Source of the DNA: Enterobacter sp. Cy-643
Lineage (GTDB): Bacteria; Pseudomonadota; Gammaproteobacteria; Enterobacterales; Enterobacteriaceae
Direction: 5' to 3'
NCBI RefSeq assembly: GCF_011752815.1
Contig: NZ_VWWV01000001.1
Location: 1,116,001-1,180,000, forward strand
Length of the DNA: 64,000 nt
A program made the translations under genes and the position numbers. Positions within the stretch are counted from its first letter, which is position 1. Each line of letters opens with the position of its first letter. Shown piece after piece: positions 57,633-64,000 of the stretch. A model generated the notes under the pieces. The model worked only from the letters and a program-made list of their open reading frames with translations, did not search any database and had not been told where the DNA came from.

Positions 57633-57831
57633 CCCTCACCCTAACCCTCTCCCCATGGGGGAGAGGGAATAAAAAGACGCCAGTCTATGTTTTCCCCCTC
57701 TCTTTATGGGAGAGAGGGAATAAAAGAACGGCAATCTATGTTTTCCCCCTCTCTTTATGGGGAGAGGGAATAAAAGAGCGCCAGTCTATGTTTTCCCCCT
57801 CTCCCTTCCAGGGAGAGGGCCGGGGTGAGGG
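57633..57831. repeat. Intergenic element with inverted ends and internal 50-51-bp tandem units
   Basis: Ends are CCCTCACCCTAACCCTCTCC and GGGAGAGGGCCGGGGTGAGG, the same as in the element at 34668-34820. Inside, TCTATGTTTTCCCCCTCTC recurs at 57684, 57735 and 57785 (51- and 50-base steps), each unit able to fold as CCCTCTC...GAGAGGG. It lies between convergent dbpA and ydbK, where it could serve as a transcription stop. Too short and irregular to be a CRISPR array. Confidence 0.75.
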
Positions 57832-57843
57832 TCATTCCCCCGA

Positions 57844-60800
57844 TTACTCGCTAACCTTCTCCGCTTTACCCGCCAGCTGCGCCAGGAAGTCGTATCGCTT
57901 CTGCAAATCGGCGGCGGCATCTTTCCACAGCTGCTCGGCGACTTCCGGCTGCTGGGCGTTCAGGCGACGGAAACGCTGCTCCTTCATTAGCGTATCGGCC
58001 AGCGCATCGGACGGTGGACGGGAATCCAGCGCCAGCGGCACCTTGCCTTCATCTGCCCGACGCGGGTCGAAGCGGTAGAGCGGCCAGAAGCCCGTGGCGG
58101 TCAGCTGGCGCATCTGATCGTGGCTCAGCGCCAGGTCGTAGCCGTGCTCTTCGCAAGGGCTGTAGGCGATGATCAACGACGGGCCAGGATAAGCCTCCGC
58201 CTCCTGAATGGCCTTCATCGTCTGGTTCAGCTGTGCCCCCAGCGAAATCTGCGCGACGTACACATGGCCGTACATCATCATGCTGACGCCCAGATCTTTA
58301 CGTGCTTTACGCTTGCCGTGCTCGCCAAACTTGGTGACGGCGCCCAGCGGCGTGGCTTTAGACGCCTGGCCGCCGGTGTTGGAGTAACACTGCGTATCCA
58401 GCACCAGAATGTTGACGTTTTCGGTCAGGCTCAGCACGTGGTCGAGGCCACCAAAACCGATGTCATAGGCCCAGCCGTCACCGCCAATCAGCCAGATAGA
58501 TTTCTCCACCAGCGCGTCGGCATCGGTGACCAGCTGACGGGCATCAGCATCGTCAATGTTCGCCAGATGTTTACGCAGCTCGGCAACCTGTTCACGGCGG
58601 ACTTCCGGTGTCGCTTCCGCGTGAAGCTGCTCATTAAGCTCGGCCGGAAGTTTATCGGCAAACTGGCCCAGTAAACGCATGACGCGGGCGCGGTGCTGAT
58701 CCACCGTCAGGCGGAAGCCCAGCCCAAACTCGGCGTTATCCTCAAACAGCGAGTTAGCCCACGCTGGCCCGCGGCCGTTTGCGTCGGTGGTGTACGGCGT
58801 GGATGGCAGATTACCGCCGTAAATAGACGAACAGCCGGTGGCGTTAGCGATCAGCATGCGGTCGCCGAACAGCTGGGTCAGAATTTTAATGTACGGGGTT
58901 TCGCCGCAGCCGGAGCAGGCTCCAGAGTATTCAAACAGCGGGGTTAACAGCTGCGAGGTACGGATATCGATGCGCTCCAGGCTGGTGCGATCGATTTCCG
59001 GCAGCGCGAGGAAGAAGTTATAGTTCTCTTTCTCTTCTTCAACGTGTTCAAGGCGAGACAGCATATTAATCGCCTTGATTTCCGGGTTCTGGCGATCTTT
59101 GGCCGGGCAAACTTCTACGCAAAGGTTACAGCCGGTGCAATCTTCCGGCGCTACCTGCAGCACGTATTTCTGGCCGCGCATATCCCGGGACTTCACGTCC
59201 AGCGACTGCAGGGCTTCCGGGGCGCCTTCCATTGCCTCAGGCTGAACCACTTTGGCCCGAATAGCCGAATGCGGGCAGGCGGCGACGCAGTGGTTGCACT
59301 GGGTGCAAATATCCGGCTTCCAGATGGGAATTTCTTCGGCGATGTTGCGTTTTTCCCAGCGGGTCGTACCCATCGGCCAGGTCCCGTCCGGCGGCAGGGC
59401 GGAAACCGGCAGGGCATCGCCGAGACCAGCGAGCATCGCGGCGGTAACGGTTTTCACAAAATCAGGCGCGGCGTCGGAGACGACCGGCGGACGCATCGCG
59501 CTTGCCGGGTTAACGTCCTGCAGAGGCACTTCGGCGAGGGAGTCACGAGCCAGCGCCAGCGCCTGCCAGTTACGCTCGACGATTTCCGTCCCTTTACTGC
59601 TGTAGCTTTTGGCAATCGCGCCCTGCAGCTCGGCCAGCGCGGTGTCGCCCGGCAAGATCTGCGTCAGGTGGAAGAATGCCATCTGCATCACGGTGTTGAT
59701 ACGGGCGCCAAGATGACATTCACGGGCGATCTTCGCCGCGTTAATGACGTACAGGCGAGCCTGTTTCTGGTTGAGCACCGCCTGAACTTCCTGCGGCAGG
59801 CGGCTCCACACCTCGTCGGCGGCGTAGGGCGTATTCAGCAGGAAAATACCGCCGGGCTTCAGGCGCTCGGCCATCTGGTACTTGTCGATAAACTGCAGCT
59901 GGTGGCAGCCAACGAAATCGGCTTTCTCAATCAGGTAGGTGGAGTTGATCGGCTGTTCGCTCACGCGCAGGTGAGAAACCGTCAGCCCCCCGGCCTTTTT
60001 GGAGTCATAAACGAAATAACCCTGGGTAAACCACGGCGTGGAGTTACCGATAATTTTGATGTTGTTTTTGGTGGCAGACACGCTGCCGTCGCTGCCCAGG
60101 CCATAAAACAGCGCTTCGAGTTTGGCGCGGTTCGGCAGGGTGTTTTCCGGCAACGGCAGCGACAGGTTGGTGACATCGTCGTAAATGCCGACGGTAAAGC
60201 GCGGGCGCGGTTTAACTTCGCGTAGCTCGTTGAAAATAGCCAGGACGCATTCCGGACCGAACTCTTTGGATGACAGCCCGTAGCGGCCCCCAATCACGCG
60301 AGGCAGCGTTTCGCGATCGCCCCGGCTCACGGCCTCGGCAAGCGCGGTCATCACGTCGAGATACAGCGGTTCAGCAAGAGCTCCCGGCTCTTTGGTGCGG
60401 TCAAGCACCGCCACCTGGCGCGCGCTCTGAGGCAGAATTTCCAGCAAATGTTCGGCGGAGAAGGGGCGGAACAGGCGAACTTTCAGCACGCCGACTTTTT
60501 CGCCGCGGGTCAGAAGCTCATCCACGACTTCTTCGCAGGTGCCGACGGCGGAGCCCATCACGATAATCACGCGCTCCGCCTCAGGGTGGCCGTAATACTC
60601 AAACGGGCGGTAGCTGCGGCCTGTGGTGGTGGCAAAGTCGTTCATCGCCTGTTCAACGTGCGCGTAAACCGCGTTGTACCACGGGTTGGTTGCCTCGCGG
60701 GACTGGAAGTAAGTGTCCGGGTTAGCCGACGTGCCGCGAATCACCGGATGCTCCGGATTCAGGGCGCGGGCCCGATGCTCATCGATCTCTTTTTGCGGCA

Positions 60801-61371
60801 GCAGGCTGCGAAGAGTATCGTCCGCCAGCGGCACAATTTTGTTGATTTCATGGGAAGTGCGGAAGCCGTCGAAAAAGTGAATAAACGGCACCCGGCTTTT
60901 CAGGGTCGCAATATGGGAAATCAGCGCGAAGTCTTGTGCTTCCTGGACGCTGCTGGCGCACAGCATGGCGCAGCCGGTTTGGCGCACGGCCATCACGTCG
61001 GAATGATCGCCAAAAATGGAAAGCGCGTGGGTGGCCACGGTGCGCGCGGCAACGTGAAGAACAAATGGCGTCAGCTGGCCCGCAAGCTTGTACAGCGTTG
61101 GGATCATCAGCAGTAGGCCCTGCGATGACGTAAACGATGTGGAAAGCGCCCCGGTTTGCAGCGCCCCGTGCACCGCCCCAATCGCGCCTGCTTCAGACTG
61201 CATCTCGACTACGCGAGGAACATCTCCCCACACGTTCTTCCTGCCGTCGCCCGACCAGGCATCTGCCTGCTCCGCCATTGTCGAGCTGGGAGTAATCGGG
61301 TAGATGGCAATTACTTCGCTGGCACGAAACGCCACGGAGGCGACTGCACCGTTGCCGTCGATAGTGATCAT
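57844..61371 (-). CDS. ydbK: YdbK, pyruvate:flavodoxin/ferredoxin oxidoreductase
   Basis: A 1175-residue fused-type PFOR (E. coli YdbK 1174). It oxidises pyruvate to acetyl-CoA and CO2, passing electrons to flavodoxin or ferredoxin. Two 4Fe-4S sites are in CTQCNHCVAACPHS and CTGCNLCVEVCPA. A third cluster region CSGCGETPYIK and thiamine pyrophosphate site GGDGWAYDIGFGGLDHVLS follow, and the N-terminus has IAIYPITPSSTM. In E. coli it is non-essential and tied to the SoxRS oxidative response. Transcribed alone. Confidence 0.97.
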   Translation of the reverse strand: MITIDGNGAVASVAFRASEVIAIYPITPSSTMAEQADAWSGDGRKNVWGDVPRVVEMQSEAGAIGAVHGALQTGALSTSFTSSQGLLLMIPTLYKLAGQLTPFVLHVAARTVATHALSIFGDHSDVMAVRQTGCAMLCASSVQEAQDFALISHIATLKSRVPFIHFFDGFRTSHEINKIVPLADDTLRSLLPQKEIDEHRARALNPEHPVIRGTSANPDTYFQSREATNPWYNAVYAHVEQAMNDFATTTGRSYRPFEYYGHPEAERVIIVMGSAVGTCEEVVDELLTRGEKVGVLKVRLFRPFSAEHLLEILPQSARQVAVLDRTKEPGALAEPLYLDVMTALAEAVSRGDRETLPRVIGGRYGLSSKEFGPECVLAIFNELREVKPRPRFTVGIYDDVTNLSLPLPENTLPNRAKLEALFYGLGSDGSVSATKNNIKIIGNSTPWFTQGYFVYDSKKAGGLTVSHLRVSEQPINSTYLIEKADFVGCHQLQFIDKYQMAERLKPGGIFLLNTPYAADEVWSRLPQEVQAVLNQKQARLYVINAAKIARECHLGARINTVMQMAFFHLTQILPGDTALAELQGAIAKSYSSKGTEIVERNWQALALARDSLAEVPLQDVNPASAMRPPVVSDAAPDFVKTVTAAMLAGLGDALPVSALPPDGTWPMGTTRWEKRNIAEEIPIWKPDICTQCNHCVAACPHSAIRAKVVQPEAMEGAPEALQSLDVKSRDMRGQKYVLQVAPEDCTGCNLCVEVCPAKDRQNPEIKAINMLSRLEHVEEEKENYNFFLALPEIDRTSLERIDIRTSQLLTPLFEYSGACSGCGETPYIKILTQLFGDRMLIANATGCSSIYGGNLPSTPYTTDANGRGPAWANSLFEDNAEFGLGFRLTVDQHRARVMRLLGQFADKLPAELNEQLHAEATPEVRREQVAELRKHLANIDDADARQLVTDADALVEKSIWLIGGDGWAYDIGFGGLDHVLSLTENVNILVLDTQCYSNTGGQASKATPLGAVTKFGEHGKRKARKDLGVSMMMYGHVYVAQISLGAQLNQTMKAIQEAEAYPGPSLIIAYSPCEEHGYDLALSHDQMRQLTATGFWPLYRFDPRRADEGKVPLALDSRPPSDALADTLMKEQRFRRLNAQQPEVAEQLWKDAAADLQKRYDFLAQLAGKAEKVSE

Positions 61372-61706
61372 AAGACACCCTTACATTGCGCAAAATAAAG
61401 GGACTCGCCTGAAAGCCTGGAGCCCCGTTGTAATTCCTCAATTATAGTGTGTCCACCCTGGCCATTAGAAGTTATGGGCCTGCCGAGTGCACAAATTGAT
61501 CCACGATTAACAGTGAAATAACCTGGGGACGTACTGCGCTGAATCATAAAAGGAATGAAGGATGTTCAGAAAACTCCGATGTTTTGGCTTGAAAGGTGAT
61601 CTGCGGCACAAAAATCAACACATTTTATTGCCTTATGCTCTCGACGCAGCGGGAACCATGCGCCATTATGCAAAGGTTTTGCATATTCAGACGGGAGAAA
61701 GAAGCC
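61372..61706. other. ydbK-ydbJ divergent intergenic region
   Basis: 335 bases without a supported gene; two frames starting at 61562 and 61596 precede ydbJ in other or the same phase but lack family support. GTGCACAAATTGATCCAC near 61476-61493 loosely resembles a SoxS site upstream of ydbK, and would fit the known SoxRS link of ydbK. Promoters for both genes are expected here. Confidence 0.35.
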
Positions 61707-61973
61707 ATGCGCGCTGCGTTTTTAGCCGGTTGTGCCGCACTGTTATTATCAGCATGCAGTAATGAACCCCCTCAACAGGCCACTGCGGCCCACGTTCCTC
61801 CGGGCCTCAGGGCGGCAATGTCCAGCCAGGGCGAAGCGAACTGTGCGATGATTGGCGGTACGATGAGCGTTGCGCGTCAGCTGGACGGCAGTGCGATTGG
61901 CATGTGTGCCATGCCGAACGGCAAGCGCTGTAACGAAAACTCGCTTGCCGCTGGCACCTGTGGAAGCTACTGA
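61707..61973 (+). CDS. ydbJ: YdbJ, DUF333 lipoprotein
   Basis: An 88-residue lipoprotein precursor, the same length as in E. coli. Signal peptide MRAAFLAGCAALLLSAC with lipobox LSAC, then the DUF333 part NCAMIGGTMSVARQLDGS and CAMPNGKRCNENSLAAGTCG with four or five conserved cysteines. Function unknown; it lies near hslJ (heat-shock motility/novobiocin gene) in both genomes. The ATG at 61707 has GGGAGAAAGAAG upstream. Its TGA touches the hslJ stop on the other strand. Confidence 0.92.
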   Translation: MRAAFLAGCAALLLSACSNEPPQQATAAHVPPGLRAAMSSQGEANCAMIGGTMSVARQLDGSAIGMCAMPNGKRCNENSLAAGTCGSY

Positions 61974-62411
61974 TTAATTAACGAGATCGGCCAGTTTGTA
62001 CGTCAGCGTATGCTGGCCGCTCTTCAGCACCAGCTGCTGGTTAGCCAGAGAAACTTTGGCCCCGCTGGTCAGCATGTCATTGATACGGTGATCCAGGTCG
62101 TTCAACAGCGGGTCGCTGCAAAGCATCATCGTCATGCCCACGCCTTTCGCCTTCAGCGTGTTGTGTTCCAGGGTTGCCTGGCCCATAAAGCGGTTACACA
62201 TCTGACCATAAATCTGCATGTTTTCACCGAAGCTAAGCTCAGGCGCGCGTTTGCTGTTTTTCACGTCCAGAGGCTTACCGTCTACGCTCTCCAGCACAAA
62301 GCGATGGTGCTGCAAATCTTGTGCGGTCACGGCACCTTTATCTGAATCTGACGGCTGGGCGCAACCTGCCAGCACTACGCTTGCCAGCATCAGTGAAGCG
62401 AACTTTTTCAT
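61974..62411 (-). CDS. hslJ: HslJ, heat-inducible META-domain lipoprotein
   Basis: A 145-residue lipoprotein (E. coli 140). The signal peptide ends LASVVLAGCAQ with lipobox LAGC. The META domain shows HHRFVLESVDGKPLDV and MQIYGQMCNRFMGQ, with the paired cysteine in MMLCSDPLL. HslJ is induced by heat and linked to novobiocin resistance in E. coli; mechanism unknown. The stop codon is directly next to that of ydbJ, with no intervening base. ldhA lies upstream in the same direction. Confidence 0.93.
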   Translation of the reverse strand: MKKFASLMLASVVLAGCAQPSDSDKGAVTAQDLQHHRFVLESVDGKPLDVKNSKRAPELSFGENMQIYGQMCNRFMGQATLEHNTLKAKGVGMTMMLCSDPLLNDLDHRINDMLTSGAKVSLANQQLVLKSGQHTLTYKLADLVN

Positions 62412-62493
62412 TTCTTCTCCCTAAGTTTTATCAGTCATCAATGAAAGCGCGCCACTTTCGCAGGATGTGGCGCATGAATCAGTAAGGATACTC

Positions 62494-62523
62494 TTAAAAT
62501 TAACCGCCTCCTGCGAGAGGCGG
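62494..62523 (-). terminator. ldhA terminator
   Basis: Minus-strand stem CCGCCTC / GAGGCGG with TTAATTTT beyond, about 10 bases after the ldhA stop. Confidence 0.7.
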
Positions 62524-62531
62524 GCGGAAAA

Positions 62532-63521
62532 TCAATTCAACTGGTTCGGGCAAGGCTCGCCTTTTTCCAGCTGACGCAGGTTTTCAAGCGTCGTTTCGGA
62601 AATGCTGGTCAGCGCCTCCGCCGTCAAAAACGCCTGGTGGCCGGTAAACAACACGTTGTGGCAGGCGGAAAGGCGACGGAACACGTCGTCCTGAATAACG
62701 TCGTTAGACTTATCTTCAAAGAACAGATCGCGTTCGTTCTCATACACATCCATACCCAGCGCGCCGATTTTCTGGTGCTTGAGCGCGTCGATGGCGGCCT
62801 GGGAATCAATCAGTCCGCCGCGGCTGGTGTTAATCACCATCACGCCGTCTTTCATTTGATCAAAAGCGGTCTGGTTCAGCAGGTGATAGTTTTCCGGGGT
62901 GAGCGGGCAGTGCAGGGAAATAATGTCGGACTGCGCAAACAGCGTTTCGAGATCGACATATTCCACGCCTAAATCCAGCGCCGCTGCGCTCGGATACGGG
63001 TCAAACGCCAGCAGGCGCAGGCCGAACCCTTTCAGAATACGCAGCGCGGCAACGCCAATTTTCCCTGTACCGATCACGCCTGCCGTTTTGCCGTGCATAG
63101 TAAAACCGGTTAAGCCTTCGAGCGAAAAGTTGGCGTCACGTGTGCGCTGGTAGGCGCGATGAATGCGACGATTAAGGCACATCATCATCCCGATAGCGTG
63201 TTCAGCCACGGCTTCCGGCGAGTAGGCAGGGACGCGAACCACCGGCATGCCAAGCTCTTTCGCCGCCTCTAAATCGACGTTGTTAAAGCCGGCACAGCGC
63301 AGCGCGATAAACTTAACGCCGTGTTTTTTTAGCTCTTCCAGCACCGGGCGACTACCATCATCATTAACGAAAATACATACGCCGTCGCAGCCGTTGGCCG
63401 TTTTGGCGGTTTTTTCGCTCAGCAGGAAGTCAAAAAATTCAAGATCAAAGCCATATTCCTGGTTAACCTGCTCCAGATACTTTTTGTCGTACTGTTTTGT
63501 GCTATAAACCGCAAGTTTCAT
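62532..63521 (-). CDS. ldhA: D-lactate dehydrogenase, NAD-dependent, fermentative (LdhA)
   Basis: A 329-residue enzyme, the same length as in E. coli, that reduces pyruvate to D-lactate with NADH during fermentation. The NAD-binding GVIGTGKIGVAALRIL, the catalytic Arg in INTSRGGLID, the Glu in DVYENERDLFF and the His in LFTGHQAFLTAEAL are all present. It acts at the pyruvate branch point shared with YdbK and the glycyl-radical lyases. Upstream 210 bases divergent from ydbH. Confidence 0.97.
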   Translation of the reverse strand: MKLAVYSTKQYDKKYLEQVNQEYGFDLEFFDFLLSEKTAKTANGCDGVCIFVNDDGSRPVLEELKKHGVKFIALRCAGFNNVDLEAAKELGMPVVRVPAYSPEAVAEHAIGMMMCLNRRIHRAYQRTRDANFSLEGLTGFTMHGKTAGVIGTGKIGVAALRILKGFGLRLLAFDPYPSAAALDLGVEYVDLETLFAQSDIISLHCPLTPENYHLLNQTAFDQMKDGVMVINTSRGGLIDSQAAIDALKHQKIGALGMDVYENERDLFFEDKSNDVIQDDVFRRLSACHNVLFTGHQAFLTAEALTSISETTLENLRQLEKGEPCPNQLN

Positions 63522-63629
63522 AAGACTTATCTCCAGAAAGGGTTGGTTCCAAAACTATCATGCTTAAAATAATCATACAATTTATAAACTGAAATTTTAA
63601 CGGCAGGTGACTATTTCACTTCCCGGGCA

Positions 63630-63639
63630 GACTATGCTT
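63630..63639 (+). promoter_or_regulatory. GACTATGCTT element upstream of ydbH
   Basis: Third identical copy of the ten-base -10-like element, 95 bases before ydbH. Confidence 0.3.
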
Positions 63640-63733
63640 ACTAGTGCCGCCGCCTTCACGCCCGGCCTGAATCGTGCCAGAATAATGACATATTTCGGCT
63701 TAAATTGTCGCTGAATCAGGATATTAACCACCC

Positions 63734-64000
63734 ATGAAGGGTAAATATAAAGCCGCGCTTGCGCTGATACTTGCATTGATTCTGCTGCCGCTGTCGCTGC
63801 TGCTCACGGTGGCGTACTGGCTGCCGACGCTCGCCGGGATCTGGCTGCCGCAGGGCACGCGTATTGCGCTGGAGGCCAGCCCGCGTCTGCACAACGGGGC
63901 GATTATTATCCCCGATCTTCGTTATCTCGCCGGGGAGTGCGAGCTTGCCAGCCTCAAAGATGCAAGCCTCAGCCACCCGAGCCGCTGGCGGCTGCACCTC
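63734..64000 (+). CDS. ydbH: YdbH, N-terminal part (AsmA/TamB-like intermembrane lipid protein)
   Basis: The first 89 codons of a gene that continues beyond the window. It begins MKGKYKAALALILALILLPL, a membrane anchor, followed by WLPTLAGIWLPQGTRIALEA and IPDLRYLAGECELA, matching E. coli YdbH. YdbH, TamB and YhdP are the three long AsmA-like proteins that share phospholipid transport between inner and outer membranes. ynbE and ydbL would be expected downstream. Confidence 0.93.
   Translation, partial: MKGKYKAALALILALILLPLSLLLTVAYWLPTLAGIWLPQGTRIALEASPRLHNGAIIIPDLRYLAGECELASLKDASLSHPSRWRLHL

Noticed and set aside
57633-57831. Possible CRISPR array
   Set aside because: Units are adjacent and imperfect, with no unique spacers of constant length, and the inverted ends match a REP-type element.
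59044-60225. 393-codon open frame opposite ydbK
   Set aside because: Long, but wholly inside the well-supported ydbK gene, rich in His/Gln/Arg as antisense of GC-rich codons usually is.

Overview
The window is a stretch of a gammaproteobacterial chromosome from the family Enterobacteriaceae. Most genes match Escherichia coli K-12 proteins in length and sequence, and long runs keep the K-12 order of the sohB-topA-cysB-acnA to sap-psp-tyrR-tpx-mppA-zntB to dbpA-ydbK-ldhA-ydbH part of the map. Base composition is in the mid-50s % GC by eye. An rpfF gene next to rpfR/gmr, the pflFE-fsaA genes beside yciT, and the absence of pspE and of the puu and ycjM-W sugar genes argue against Escherichia itself. 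A relative such as Cedecea, Enterobacter or Cronobacter is more likely; the genus cannot be fixed from this sequence alone.

Layout. 1-13.4 kb: the end of sohB, yciN, topA, cysB, three tiny genes (ymiA, a yciX-like gene, ymiC), acnA, ribA, pgpB, lapAB, pyrF-yciH and osmB, all ordinary core genes. 13.6-18.6 kb: the DeoR-type regulator yciT directly downstream of pflE-pflF (a glycyl-radical enzyme and its activase), with fsaA divergent. Their shared control region carries an FNR-like box and a pair of CTTTCG repeats. 18.8-26.5 kb: yciZ, then rpfF (diffusible cis-2-unsaturated fatty acid signal synthase) tail-to-tail with its receptor rpfR (FI-PAS-GGDEF-EAL), then rnb, yciW and fabI. 26.8-37.7 kb: the sapABCDF transporter, the phage-shock locus pspF/pspABCD with a sigma-54 promoter, and ycjXF. 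37.9-46.5 kb: tyrR, tpx, the murein-peptide recycling genes ycjG, mpaA and mppA, ybiI, zntB, the anaerobic small RNA fnrS, a proline-rich micro-ORF and ttcA.

46.5-56.1 kb is an accessory segment between ttcA and dbpA, which are adjacent in K-12. It starts with the C-terminal remnant of a tyrosine integrase beside the 5' end of ttcA, the gene used as attachment site by the Rac prophage of E. coli. Then come an AT-rich membrane acyltransferase, an undescribed minus-strand coding remnant, an alpha/beta hydrolase, an ACT-domain protein, a prolyl-oligopeptidase-type peptidase, LexA-controlled umuDC, a solitary RES-domain protein and several small proteins of unknown role. 56.2-64 kb returns to core genes: dbpA, ydbK (pyruvate:flavodoxin oxidoreductase), ydbJ, hslJ, ldhA and the start of ydbH.

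Two intergenic elements (34.7 kb and 57.7 kb) share long inverted ends of the CCCTCACCC...GGGTGAGGG type and contain internal tandem units. The most distinctive biology is the RpfF/RpfR signalling pair, the dual-control region of pflFE-fsaA-yciT, and the ttcA-linked accessory segment. I saw no CRISPR array, intact insertion sequence, tRNA or rRNA gene.
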